Shown: positions 34,401 to 42,422 of the stretch, piece by piece | Layout: the number at the start of each line of letters is the position of its first letter | Numbering within the stretch: position 1 is the first letter of the stretch | Origin: Candidatus Gastranaerophilales bacterium | Lineage (GTDB): Bacteria; Cyanobacteriota; Vampirovibrionia; Gastranaerophilales; Gastranaerophilaceae | Length of the DNA: 64,000 bases | Reading direction: 5' to 3' | Assembly (NCBI GenBank): GCA_003150395.1 | Contig: QAMI01000039.1 | Location: forward strand, 8,742-72,741 | The notes under the pieces: generated by a model | Database searches by the model: none | Seen by the model: only the letters and a program-made list of their open reading frames with translations | What the model was told of the DNA's origin: nothing | Program-made: the position numbers and the translations under genes

Positions 34401-35216
34401 TTGTTAAAAGCTCAAAAATATGATGATATGACAAATATATTATGTTTTAAGAAAATGAGCTTAATGACAAGATTTATAGGTGAAGTGCGGAGTTTTACAC
34501 ATTGCACGATAACGAATAAGAAAAAATATGCATTTACAATGGCGGAAGTCCTGATTACTTTGGGTATTATAGGAATAGTAGCTGCGATTACTCTGCCATC
34601 TGTAATTGGTAAATACCAGAAAAAAGTTACTGCAGAAAAATTAAAGAAGTTTTATTCTGTGATTACAAATGCTGCAAATCTTTCTGAGTATGAAAACGGT
34701 GATATGTATTATTGGGATTTTCCAAAACAACCTTACTCTGATGATACAATTAAGTTTTTTAGAAAATATTACTTACCATACTTAAAAGATGCAAAAGAGT
34801 GTAATACAAGCAACTGTTTTACTCAGGAAAATTATAGAGTAAGGCAATTAAACGGGAATTCAGCATCAAATTTATATCAAAATAATTATCTGGTAAAGAC
34901 AAATGATGGTATGTATATATTTTTACATTCAAATTCGCCAAATAAGTATTTCTGGATGTATGTAGATATAAACGGACATCAAAAGCCAAATCAAATCGGA
35001 TATGATGTTTTTGTATTCGATATTTATGGATATCCGAATATTAATAATCGTAAAAATTATAGAATAAAATTTTGGGGACATTATTTAAAAGATGAAGAAC
35101 TTGTAAAACCTACAAATTATGGTTGTATTAAAACCTCTCCAGAATATTCGGGTTTTAATTGCGGTGAATTAATAATGCGTAATGGGTGGGAAATCCATTA
35201 TAATTATCCTTGGTAA
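34401..35216 (+). CDS. Pseudopilin-like protein with unusually long N-terminal leader behind an 11-G run
   Basis: The pilin frame is open from just after the G-run; 34401 is its first possible non-ATG start and ATGs at 34428, 34455 and 34464 follow, none with a ribosome-binding site. The class III site is KKKYA then FTMAEVLITLGIIGIVAAIT, with Ala at -1. If fused to ATG 34318 by one extra G the leader would be 72 residues and would contain TLLNGF, like the TVLQGF of the gene at 50986, ahead of the true pilin start. The globular domain ends with the motif VDINGHQKPNQIGYDVFVF and two cysteines. No close downstream gene; pgi follows after 158 bases. Confidence 0.82.
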   Translation: MLKAQKYDDMTNILCFKKMSLMTRFIGEVRSFTHCTITNKKKYAFTMAEVLITLGIIGIVAAITLPSVIGKYQKKVTAEKLKKFYSVITNAANLSEYENGDMYYWDFPKQPYSDDTIKFFRKYYLPYLKDAKECNTSNCFTQENYRVRQLNGNSASNLYQNNYLVKTNDGMYIFLHSNSPNKYFWMYVDINGHQKPNQIGYDVFVFDIYGYPNINNRKNYRIKFWGHYLKDEELVKPTNYGCIKTSPEYSGFNCGELIMRNGWEIHYNYPW

Positions 35217-35282
35217 ACAATTATTAAATTATCCTCTAAGTTATTGAAAATAAAATTTGAGCAAATAGAATAAGTGTAGGAG

Positions 35283-35345
35283 TAACGCATATTCCGTAGT
35301 GCGTTAAAGTTATTACATAGCCAGTGTCGTGTTTTTATTATGTAA
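35283..35345 (+). promoter_or_regulatory. Two small hairpins in the pgi leader
   Basis: TAACGCA (35283-35289) pairs with TGCGTTA (35300-35306), and TTACATA (35313-35319) with TATGTAA (35339-35345). They lie in the 158-base gap before pgi. No T-run follows, so they may be folded leader RNA or chance. Confidence 0.3.
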
Positions 35346-35374
35346 ACTTTAAATATTAAGAGGGTTAAATAAAT

Positions 35375-36766
35375 ATGATTAAACTAAATTGTAAAAATGC
35401 TGATGCTCGGGTGATTGGGGAGGAGAACGGTCTTCATCTGGAGCAGGAATTTAACGAGTATAAAGATAAAATCGTCAGCATAATTGCAGATTTAAACAAA
35501 CGTAAGGATAAAAACGGACAATGGCTTCAATGGATGAATCTGGGCTATAATGAAGAAACTCTCTGGTATGTAAAAGAATATGCCGCAATGGTTAAGGGTC
35601 GTTTTGACAATATTCTTGTGCTCGGGATTGGCGGGTCGGCTTTGGGCGGAATTGCGGTTACAGAAGCACTTTTAAAGCCTTATTGGAATTTGTTATCTGA
35701 AGAACAAAGAAATGGCATGCCAAGGATTTTCTTTCTTGATAATATTGACCCTGACACTATGAACGGTCTTTTTAATGCATTGGATTTGAATAAAACGCTC
35801 GTAAATGTGATTACCAAATCCGGCGATACTGCTGAAACCATGTCACAGTTTATGATTGTGAAAGACCGCCTTGAAAAAGAACTCGGAGACAAATATCGTT
35901 ATAATATTGTTGCCACAACTGATAGTAAAACAGGGATTCTAAGACAGATTTCCGAACAGGAAGGTTACAAAACTTTTGTTGTTCCTGATGATGTCGGCGG
36001 ACGATTTTCTGTTTTCTCTGCTGTTGGACTTTTACCGTTTGCGCTTGTTGGGATTGATGTTGATGAAATCATTAACGGTATTAAGGACATGGACTTGGCG
36101 CTTAAAAATACCGATATTCACGAAAATATTGCAGCTCAAAATGCTTTAATTCATTACTTATTAGATAAAAAGAAAGGTAAAAATATTTCAGTTATGATGC
36201 CGTATTCAAGCCGCTTGAAGTACGTAGCTGACTGGTATGTGCAGCTTTGGGCAGAATCTCTGGGAAAAAATAAAGATAAAGACGGCGTTGATGTAAACAT
36301 AGGTCCGACTCCCGTAAAGGCTTTGGGGGCAACTGACCAGCATTCTCAAATTCAACTTTACAATGAAGGCCCGAATGATAAAATTATAAACTTCATTCGT
36401 GTTGAAAACTTTGATACAACGCTTGAAATACCTAATATTTTTGAATACACCGGAATAGGTTACCTTGGGGGAAAATCAATAAATCAGCTTATCAATGCCG
36501 AGGCTGATTCAACAAGAGTTGCGCTTGCAGATTATGGAAGGCCGACCGTGACTATTTCTATTGAAAAAGTCGATGGTTATAATATAGGTCAACTGCTCTA
36601 TATGCTGGAGGTTCAAACTGCTATTGCAGGCGAGTTATATAATATTAATGCTTTTAATCAGCCCGGTGTTGAGCAGGCAAAAAATTATACATATGCACTT
36701 ATGGGAAGAGCCGGCTATGAAGATAGTGCACAAACTCTCCAGACAAAAATGGCAGCCGCAGTATAA
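35375..36766 (+). CDS. pgi: Glucose-6-phosphate isomerase
   Basis: Interconverts glucose-6-phosphate and fructose-6-phosphate in glycolysis and gluconeogenesis. 463 residues, in the range of the shorter bacterial PGI type. Sugar-phosphate-binding SIS domains: GIGGSALGGIAVTEAL, VITKSGDTAETMSQF (phosphate loop), DDVGGRFSVFSAVGLLPFAL (signature 1 region) and GATDQHSQIQLYNEGP with the catalytic His. It has GAGGG before the ATG and a terminator 20 bases after its stop. It fits with the phosphohexomutase and GH13 genes in the window as central carbohydrate metabolism. Confidence 0.97.
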   Translation: MIKLNCKNADARVIGEENGLHLEQEFNEYKDKIVSIIADLNKRKDKNGQWLQWMNLGYNEETLWYVKEYAAMVKGRFDNILVLGIGGSALGGIAVTEALLKPYWNLLSEEQRNGMPRIFFLDNIDPDTMNGLFNALDLNKTLVNVITKSGDTAETMSQFMIVKDRLEKELGDKYRYNIVATTDSKTGILRQISEQEGYKTFVVPDDVGGRFSVFSAVGLLPFALVGIDVDEIINGIKDMDLALKNTDIHENIAAQNALIHYLLDKKKGKNISVMMPYSSRLKYVADWYVQLWAESLGKNKDKDGVDVNIGPTPVKALGATDQHSQIQLYNEGPNDKIINFIRVENFDTTLEIPNIFEYTGIGYLGGKSINQLINAEADSTRVALADYGRPTVTISIEKVDGYNIGQLLYMLEVQTAIAGELYNINAFNQPGVEQAKNYTYALMGRAGYEDSAQTLQTKMAAAV

Positions 36767-36787
36767 TTAATAAATTTATCACTAATA

Positions 36788-36819
36788 AATAAAGGCTTGA
36801 AAATTTTCAAGTCTTTATT
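36788..36819 (+). terminator. Intrinsic terminator after pgi
   Basis: AATAAAGGCTTGAAA pairs with TTTCAAGTCTTTATT with one G-T wobble, followed by an AT-rich tail. Confidence 0.8.
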
Positions 36820-36854
36820 ATATTATTTAAAGAGGGATATTTATAAGAACTTTA

Positions 36855-37388
36855 ATGAAAATTTTAAACCAAAAAATACTGTCACTAATTTTAATTACTT
36901 TTGTCCTAATATTTTCAAAAAATACAGGGTTAAATAGTGATATGGTTTTTGCTGACACAACTTTAAAAACAGGAATTTCATTAATTGAAAATGTCCCAAC
37001 AGGATTGTTTGGTACCTGGCGTGTTGCAGCTGTTTTGAAAACAACAGACAGCCCGGAAGTTTTTCGTTCAAAAAGTGCAGATTTGTGGAACTTATCAAGG
37101 AATGACAGCGTCATGAATTTAACAAATCCTTTTACTGGAGCTTCAGCTGATTTGTCGGTTGAATTTGTAAAAGGTAATGTGATAAAATTCACGAAAGAAG
37201 GAGTGTCAGACAACAAAAAGTTGACGGATACGGTTGAATTGAAGCTTAACGGCAATAAATTTACCGGTGTTAACCGTTTGACTTTGCAAACTATTTCTCC
37301 GGCTGGCGGGGTGATTACAAAAACTCAAAATGCAGAATATGTGCTCGTTGGAGAAAAGATTTCAGGAATGAGTGTATTGGAAAAATGA
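36855..37388 (+). CDS. Hypothetical exported protein
   Basis: 177 residues. A hydrophobic stretch near the start (ILSLILITFVLIFS) followed by DMVFADTTL suggests a signal peptide cut near residue 34, so the protein is probably periplasmic or outer-surface. The rest (GLFGTWRVAAVLKTTDSPEV, LTNPFTGASADLSVEFVKGN, DTVELKLNGNKFTGVNRLTL) alternates strands and turns and looks like a small beta-barrel or lipocalin-like fold, without cysteines. No family recognised. It is nine bases upstream of trxB, so the two are likely cotranscribed; whether they act together is unknown. Confidence 0.75.
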   Translation: MKILNQKILSLILITFVLIFSKNTGLNSDMVFADTTLKTGISLIENVPTGLFGTWRVAAVLKTTDSPEVFRSKSADLWNLSRNDSVMNLTNPFTGASADLSVEFVKGNVIKFTKEGVSDNKKLTDTVELKLNGNKFTGVNRLTLQTISPAGGVITKTQNAEYVLVGEKISGMSVLEK

Positions 37389-37397
37389 GGATAAATT

Positions 37398-38342
37398 ATG
37401 CAAAGTTATGAATTTGATACAGTTATTTTAGGTGGAGGCCCGGCTGGACTGAGCGCAGGTATATATGCAAGCCGTGGTGCGGTTTCAACCGCAATTCTTG
37501 ATGTTTCAATGATGGGCGGGCAGCCGTCAAATTATTTGGAACTTGAAAATTATCCCGGATTTCCTATAATTGGCGGCTATGATTTGATGGAGAAGTTTGA
37601 AGAACATGCTGACAAGTTTGGTGTTCAAAAATTTCCGATGCAGGAAATTGAAAGCTTGGATTTGAAATCTACTCCGAAAGTTATCGTTACTAAAGAAGCG
37701 GAATTCAAAGCAAAAACGGTGATTATAGCCTGCGGGGCACAGCCAATGAAATTAGGTGTTCCCGGTGAAGCTGAATTCGTAGGGCGCGGTGTAAGTTACT
37801 GTGCGGTTTGTGATGGTGCTTTTTACAAGGATAAAGTTGTTGCAGTTGTTGGAGGCGGAAATGCAGCGGTTGAAGAAGCTATGTATTTGACAAAATTTGC
37901 TAACAAAGTTTATGTGATTCATCGTCGTAACGAACTTCGTGCAGACAAAATTGTTCAGGAACGTGCGTTCAAGAATGAAAAAATTGAATTTATCTGGGAC
38001 AGCGTTGTGAAAGAAATAAAAGGTGAGGATTTGGTTCACACTGCAGTTCTTGAGAATGTAAAATCAGGCGAATGTTCAAATTTGCAGATAAATGGAGTAT
38101 TCCCATATATAGGAATGGTTCCGAATGTTGAAGGTATTTCAGGACAAGTTGAGCAAGATGCCAGCGGTTTTATCGTTACTGATGCAACTATGAAAACATC
38201 TGTAGACGGTGTTTTTGCAGTTGGTGATGTCCGGAAAACTCCATTAAGACAGGTAATTACAGCAGCGGCGGACGGGGCAGTCGGTGCAGTTTATGCTGTT
38301 AAGTACCTCGAAAGCTTGAAAGATGTTCCGCAAACTGTTTAA
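37398..38342 (+). CDS. trxB: Thioredoxin reductase
   Basis: FAD/NADPH enzyme that keeps thioredoxin reduced in the cytoplasm. 314 residues, the bacterial low-molecular-weight type: FAD loop ILGGGPAGLSAGIYASRG, redox centre YCAVCDGAF with Cys135 and Cys138, NADPH loop VVGGGNAAVEEAMYL and the closing FAD segment GVFAVGDVRKTPLRQVITAA. GAGGATAA precedes the ATG. Ends with a compact terminator. No thioredoxin gene is next to it. Confidence 0.96.
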   Translation: MQSYEFDTVILGGGPAGLSAGIYASRGAVSTAILDVSMMGGQPSNYLELENYPGFPIIGGYDLMEKFEEHADKFGVQKFPMQEIESLDLKSTPKVIVTKEAEFKAKTVIIACGAQPMKLGVPGEAEFVGRGVSYCAVCDGAFYKDKVVAVVGGGNAAVEEAMYLTKFANKVYVIHRRNELRADKIVQERAFKNEKIEFIWDSVVKEIKGEDLVHTAVLENVKSGECSNLQINGVFPYIGMVPNVEGISGQVEQDASGFIVTDATMKTSVDGVFAVGDVRKTPLRQVITAAADGAVGAVYAVKYLESLKDVPQTV

Positions 38343-38369
38343 AATTTCAAACCTTACAGACGTAAAATG

Positions 38370-38391
38370 AAAGAGCCGAAAGGCTCTTTTT
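38370..38391 (+). terminator. Intrinsic terminator after trxB
   Basis: AAAGAGCC-GAAA-GGCTCTTTTT: GNRA-type loop on an eight-base stem with T-run. Confidence 0.93.
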
Positions 38392-38469
38392 GTAAATATA
38401 AGTTTACAAAATAACAAAATTCATATTTATGAGTTTTTATGCTTTTGTAGTTAGGAAAGGACACTCTGA

Positions 38470-38862
38470 ATGAACATTAATTCAAAATTAAATCTTATTC
38501 ATGCCCAAAACTGTAATCAAAAGACTGCAGTTCCAGCATTTGGTAAAAAGTACCCGTTTAGTGATGTAATGACAATTATGTCAGGAACATATGCCCATAA
38601 TGAAGCCTCAGTAAGCAAAACTGTTGAGGAATTGCTTGGCAGAAAAGGCAGGAACCAAATGGAACAATTTTTGGATTTTCTTAATGTAGGCAATAAACTT
38701 AACAAAAAATATCCAGAATTAAAACAATATGCAGATTCTTTTTATAATGCTGTAAATAAAAATAGCCAAAACCCATTTTCTATCACTAAAGAAGATGCCG
38801 CAAGGGTTATTGCAAAAGAAACAGAAAAATACGGAAGTAAATTTATTGATGTTGAAATATAG
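38470..38862 (+). CDS. Hypothetical protein with N-terminal PAFGKK signature
   Basis: 130 residues, no recognised domain. The start MNINSKLNLIHAQNCNQKTA leads to VPAFGKKYPF, the same kind of polar start and PAF-K motif found in other hypotheticals in this window. The rest is helical and charged (VEELLGRKGRNQMEQFLDFL, KYPELKQYADSFYNA). No signal peptide or membrane helix. GGAAAGGACA lies before the ATG, and the gene is framed by terminators on both sides, so it is a single-gene unit. Confidence 0.75.
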   Translation: MNINSKLNLIHAQNCNQKTAVPAFGKKYPFSDVMTIMSGTYAHNEASVSKTVEELLGRKGRNQMEQFLDFLNVGNKLNKKYPELKQYADSFYNAVNKNSQNPFSITKEDAARVIAKETEKYGSKFIDVEI

Positions 38863-38883
38863 TAATTTTTTGCAATATAAGAG

Positions 38884-38915
38884 AATACGGACCAGTTTTT
38901 GGTCTGTATTTTTTT
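38884..38915 (+). terminator. Intrinsic terminator
   Basis: AATACGGACC pairs with GGTCTGTATT (one G-T wobble) around AGTTTTT and ends in a T-run, 22 bases after the hypothetical gene at 38470. Confidence 0.85.
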
Positions 38916-39176
38916 ATAAAAAAAAGTTGCCTGAAAATAGGCAACATTAAATAAACACGAGGATATTAAGAGAGAGAGAGTATAAAAATCTTTTTCTTTA
39001 TTTCGTCCTAGATTAGAACATCTTTTATATTTTCTTTATTGTTTTACCAATTATAATTTTTTGATTTCCCTTACATTTATATAAAGTATTTTTGTCTTTA
39101 AAAATTGACTTTTCTTTTTGATTTTGTTACAACCTTGTAACAAATCCTATAAATGGTTGTATTTTTTGTAAAGTTA

Positions 39177-39205
39177 TTGTCATATGCTAACCTAAATGTT
39201 ATAAT
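39177..39205 (+). promoter_or_regulatory. Strong sigma-70 promoter for pilT-recO
   Basis: TTGTCA at 39177-39182, 17-base spacer, perfect TATAAT at 39200-39205, plus the extended -10 TG at 39197-39198. Transcription would start near 39212, 24 bases before the GTG start of pilT. Confidence 0.82.
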
Positions 39206-39235
39206 ATTAACCAAGAAGAATTGAGAGGAATAATA

Positions 39236-40345
39236 GTGGAAAGCAGTTTTGATATAGTTGCATTTTTGGAAAGAGCTGTTGCAATCGGAGCTTCGGATAT
39301 TCATTTGGCGGTTAATGAATACCCTGCAATAAGAAAAGATGGTAAAATTATAAAAATTAACATGCCAATGTTAACAGAAACCGATATTGATGAAGCTCTT
39401 AGTGCAATTCTTCCTGCAAGTGTAAATAATAATCATCTTGATAATGTCTATGATTTGGATTTTGCATACGAAATCCTAGGCTGTTCTCGTTTCCGTGTGA
39501 ATTTAAGCAGGCAGCTCGGAAGATATTCACTTGTTATAAGAACTATCCCTTATGAGATTAAAAATGTTGCTGAATTGCATCTCCCAAAAGCTATTGAGCA
39601 ATTCTCGAACCAGAATAATGGTCTTGTTCTAATTACAGGCCCTACAGGAAGTGGAAAATCAACTACTATTGCTGCTTTGATTGACTATATAAACCTCAAT
39701 TATCCTAAGCATATTATTACAATTGAAGATCCTGTTGAATTCATTTTCAGCAACAGAAAATCTATTGTATCGCAGCGTCAAATAGGAGTTGATACCCGCT
39801 CATTCCCTGATGGTATTAAATATGCCCTGAGACAAGATCCGGATGTCATATTTATTGGCGAGATTCGTGACAGAGAAACAATTGTGAGTGCATTGAAGGC
39901 TGCTGAAACAGGACACCTTGTCTTTGCAACAATACACACAAACGATGCAGTTCAAACCGTAAACAGAATTGTAAATATGTTTGAACCATCTGATAGACAA
40001 TTTGTTCGTGCTCAAATTGCTCAAATTCTTAGAGGTACAATTTCTCAAAGGCTGGTTCCTCTTCAGGATTCAATGGGAAGACGTCCGGCTTGCGAACTTT
40101 TGGTTGTGACTTCTACGGTAAAAGATTTCATTGAAAAAGATAAGCTTGAAGAGGTTTATGACCTTGTTAAAAAAGGCTCTTTTAACAACATGATTACAAT
40201 GAACATGTCTTTGTATTCTTTATATACAGAAGGTTTTATTACGGAAGAGACAGCATTAGAATATTCTGACGATAAAAATGAACTCAGACAGATGTTCCGT
40301 GGAGTATTCCAGGGGACAGCTCCCGGCAACAGGGATAAACAATAG
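39236..40345 (+). CDS. pilT: Type IV pilus retraction ATPase PilT
   Basis: Hexameric cytoplasmic ATPase that depolymerises type IV pili for twitching and DNA uptake. GTG at 39236 with AGAGG eight bases before is the start; the upstream in-frame TTG overlaps the ribosome-binding site. About 369 residues: N-terminal PAS-like domain (RAVAIGASDIHLAVNEYP), Walker A GPTGSGKSTTIAAL, Asp box ITIEDPVEFIF, Walker B PDVIFIGEIRDRETI and His box FATIHTNDAVQTVNRI. The canonical C-terminal AIRNLIRE segment is replaced by TMNMSLYSLYTEGFITEETA, as in PilT/PilU-like relatives. One base separates it from recO. It implies that the pseudopilins in the window serve a retractable pilus. Confidence 0.94.
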   Translation: MESSFDIVAFLERAVAIGASDIHLAVNEYPAIRKDGKIIKINMPMLTETDIDEALSAILPASVNNNHLDNVYDLDFAYEILGCSRFRVNLSRQLGRYSLVIRTIPYEIKNVAELHLPKAIEQFSNQNNGLVLITGPTGSGKSTTIAALIDYINLNYPKHIITIEDPVEFIFSNRKSIVSQRQIGVDTRSFPDGIKYALRQDPDVIFIGEIRDRETIVSALKAAETGHLVFATIHTNDAVQTVNRIVNMFEPSDRQFVRAQIAQILRGTISQRLVPLQDSMGRRPACELLVVTSTVKDFIEKDKLEEVYDLVKKGSFNNMITMNMSLYSLYTEGFITEETALEYSDDKNELRQMFRGVFQGTAPGNRDKQ

Positions 40346-40346
40346 G

Positions 40347-41108
40347 ATGAATAATTTTGTAACAGATGCTATTAATCTTAAGTCTTATAACTTAAGTGAG
40401 GCTGATAAAATTATTGTTATGTATTCTCGCGAAAAAGGCCTTATTCGTGGTGTTGCAAAAGGTGTGAAAAAGCCAAAAAGCAAGCTTGGGGCCCGCATGG
40501 ATTTGCTTGTTGCAAATAAACTTATGCTTTATAAGGGTAAGAATTTAGATACTATTTGCCAGGCTGAAGCTTTAAATACATTCACAAGGACGCGGCAGAA
40601 TATGGATAAAATTTTTTACTCTATTTATGTCAGCGAAGTTGTAACAAATTTTGGTGTTGAAGATGATCCTTGTTCAAATGAAATTTTTGAACTGCTTTAT
40701 CAAACTCTCGACTGTATTGCAAAATCATCGGGCAAGGTAGAGGTTATGATTGCAGTATTGAAATTTCAGATTAAAATGATGGCATTGTCAGGTTTTGGTA
40801 TTGAATTGAATACATGCTTAAAATGTGGATGTGAAATTCAAAATGATAATATGTATTTTTCATCCAATCGTGGTGGCGTTGTTTGTAAAAACTGCAGCGA
40901 TATTTCTGCGGGTTATGTGCTTATGCACAGTAAAATAAGAGATTTTCTTAAAGAACTGGAGAGAACAGACTTTTTTGAACACAGTTCCTATGAAGAAAAG
41001 GCAACAGAGAAGATATGTACTGTTTGTTTTGAGCTTCTGAAGGGATATATTAATCTTCATTCTCCTCGTAAATTTAATTCAACGGAAATTCTGCAAGAAA
41101 TAAGTTAG
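40347..41108 (+). CDS. recO: DNA repair protein RecO
   Basis: Helps load RecA at gaps in the RecFOR pathway. 253 residues from ATG at 40347 (AGGGATAAACAATAGG before it). N-terminal OB fold: TDAINLKSYNLSEADKIIVM, REKGLIRGVAKGVKKPKSKL and ARMDLLVANKLMLYKGKN. The C-terminal helical part holds a zinc site of four cysteines (CLKCGCEI ... GVVCKNC). Length is normal. It is cotranscribed with pilT, with one base between stop and start. Confidence 0.92.
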   Translation: MNNFVTDAINLKSYNLSEADKIIVMYSREKGLIRGVAKGVKKPKSKLGARMDLLVANKLMLYKGKNLDTICQAEALNTFTRTRQNMDKIFYSIYVSEVVTNFGVEDDPCSNEIFELLYQTLDCIAKSSGKVEVMIAVLKFQIKMMALSGFGIELNTCLKCGCEIQNDNMYFSSNRGGVVCKNCSDISAGYVLMHSKIRDFLKELERTDFFEHSSYEEKATEKICTVCFELLKGYINLHSPRKFNSTEILQEIS

Positions 41109-41158
41109 AGAATTTATCTGATTAAAGATTTGTTTATTACTGGAGCATTGGCTAAACA

Positions 41159-41208
41159 CGGGAAGCTTTCTTTGAATAAAGAAAATTCGCCGCAAGAATA
41201 GCTTACCG
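41159..41208 (+). ncRNA. Candidate three-way-junction leader RNA before the gene at 41269
   Basis: A complete three-way junction can be drawn: P1 pairs 41159-41167 with 41200-41208 (CGGgAAGCT / AGCTTaCCG, one G-A mismatch); P2 is TTCTTT-GAAT-AAAGAA (41168-41183); P3 is ATTC-GCCGCAA-GAAT (41185-41199) with A41184 as the only junction base. GGC at 41150-41152 could pair with GCC in the P3 loop. Together with the downstream stem that hides the ribosome-binding site this resembles a riboswitch. It fits no class I can name. Confidence 0.4.
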
Positions 41209-41221
41209 GCTGATGAATATG

Positions 41222-41267
41222 TTTTTCTCCTGCATTAATTTATAGTTGATGAGCAACAGGAGAAAAA
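41222..41267 (+). promoter_or_regulatory. Stem that sequesters the ribosome-binding site of the gene at 41269
   Basis: TTTTTCTCCTG (41222-41232) is exactly complementary to CAGGAGAAAAA (41257-41267), which contains the Shine-Dalgarno sequence and ends one base before the ATG. The loop has 24 bases. When folded, translation should be blocked. Confidence 0.6.
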
Positions 41268-41268
41268 A

Positions 41269-42333
41269 ATGAAGAGAATTGTATTATTACTGGTATTACT
41301 CTTAATCAGTTCAAACGCATATACAGAAGCAAGAGTTATCAGAACTTATCGGCCAATTCCGTACAACAGAGGGTTTAATCCTTTTGTGCGGCCGTCTTCG
41401 TCATATTTTGGTATAGGTCGATATAATTTCAATAACGGATATTACGGCAATTACTACAATAGATATAATAATTACAATAATAATTGGAGGAATAGCCGCT
41501 ATTATTATCCTACACGCTATTATAACAACAATTATCCGAGGCCGACTTATAACAATTACTATACACCACAGAATGTAAACGCTTTTGACAAGTTCCATAA
41601 TATGAATAGAACGATTCACCGCTATAACTCTTCTCCAGCAAGAATTTACAGGCTTAATCGTTCTGAAGTTGCAAGTAGTATAAAACCTGTTTCTTACACA
41701 ACGGATGTGAACAAAAAAGATCCCAGGCTTTCTCTTGTTGAGAAAAATATATATGGCAAATCTTTTGACCATCAAGAGATAAATCTCCGTCTTAACAGAC
41801 TTGAGAAATCCATGTTCAATAAAACATATCCTTCTCTTAGTAATGAAGAAAGAATTGAAAATCTTTTCGTAAATTATAATAAAGAGCTTCAAAATGCAAT
41901 TCCACAAGAATTATCGGAACTTGAAAAAAATGTTTTTAAAAAAACTTACGAAAAGGAAGATGATTTAAGCAGGGTTTCCCGCCTTGAAGCCCAGGTTCTC
42001 GGTGCAATCCAGCAAGGAAATCTAAATAAGCGCGTAGATGTATTAAAAGATGCAATAGCTTCTTCGCAATATTCTTCTCCATACGGAACCTGCTATGGAG
42101 GCTACATGCCTCCAATGAATACCAATAAAGGTATAAAAAATACTCTAAGCCGTCTGGGCGATATGTTCGGTATGGGTTGTCCTACTGGCTTTTCTCCGCA
42201 AATTCCTCCGTATGATACTTATCATTTTGACATGCAAGATGGAGGAAATTCAGAGTTTTACAGAGACAATTACGGTTATTACTATAATAATACCAACCGA
42301 GCTACAGGTACCGGAATACAAATTCTTGACTAA
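41269..42333 (+). CDS. Exported Asn/Tyr-rich protein with C-terminal coiled LE-repeats
   Basis: 354 residues. Signal peptide MKRIVLLLVLLLISSNAYTEA, then about 80 residues of Asn/Tyr/Arg-rich low complexity (YYGNYYNRYNNYNNNW), followed by repeated units of the pattern LEKxxFxKTYxxExxxxRLxRLE: LVEKNIYGKSFDHQEINLRL, NRLEKSMFNKTYPSLSNEER and LSELEKNVFKKTYEKEDDLS. A glycine/asparagine-rich tail closes it. It is probably on the cell surface or in the periplasm; function is unknown. Its ribosome-binding site lies in an 11-bp stem and its 160-base leader is highly structured. Flagellar genes follow 89 bases downstream. Confidence 0.75.
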   Translation: MKRIVLLLVLLLISSNAYTEARVIRTYRPIPYNRGFNPFVRPSSSYFGIGRYNFNNGYYGNYYNRYNNYNNNWRNSRYYYPTRYYNNNYPRPTYNNYYTPQNVNAFDKFHNMNRTIHRYNSSPARIYRLNRSEVASSIKPVSYTTDVNKKDPRLSLVEKNIYGKSFDHQEINLRLNRLEKSMFNKTYPSLSNEERIENLFVNYNKELQNAIPQELSELEKNVFKKTYEKEDDLSRVSRLEAQVLGAIQQGNLNKRVDVLKDAIASSQYSSPYGTCYGGYMPPMNTNKGIKNTLSRLGDMFGMGCPTGFSPQIPPYDTYHFDMQDGGNSEFYRDNYGYYYNNTNRATGTGIQILD

Positions 42334-42422
42334 ATGAAAATTTTCATTAAATTAATATCATACAAATAGATGTTTGCTGCACTTTTAAAATAAAAGATAA
42401 TCATATTAAGAAAGTGTAGCAA

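Larger units (their letters stand above)
38863..39235. other. Intergenic stretch with two hairpins, a GA repeat and the pilT promoter
   Basis: No gene is seen. It starts with the terminator at 38884-38915 and a second hairpin (GTTGCCT/AGGCAAC, 38926-38945, with an A-run on its left that would serve as a terminator for minus-strand transcription, though no minus-strand gene is near). A short AG repeat lies near 38970. The right end carries the promoter at 39177-39205. Confidence 0.6.

Noticed and set aside
41109..41268. Known riboswitch classes (c-di-GMP-I, c-di-AMP, cobalamin, guanidine) for the structured leader
   Set aside because: The signature sequences of these classes, as far as I know them, are absent; left as an unclassified candidate.
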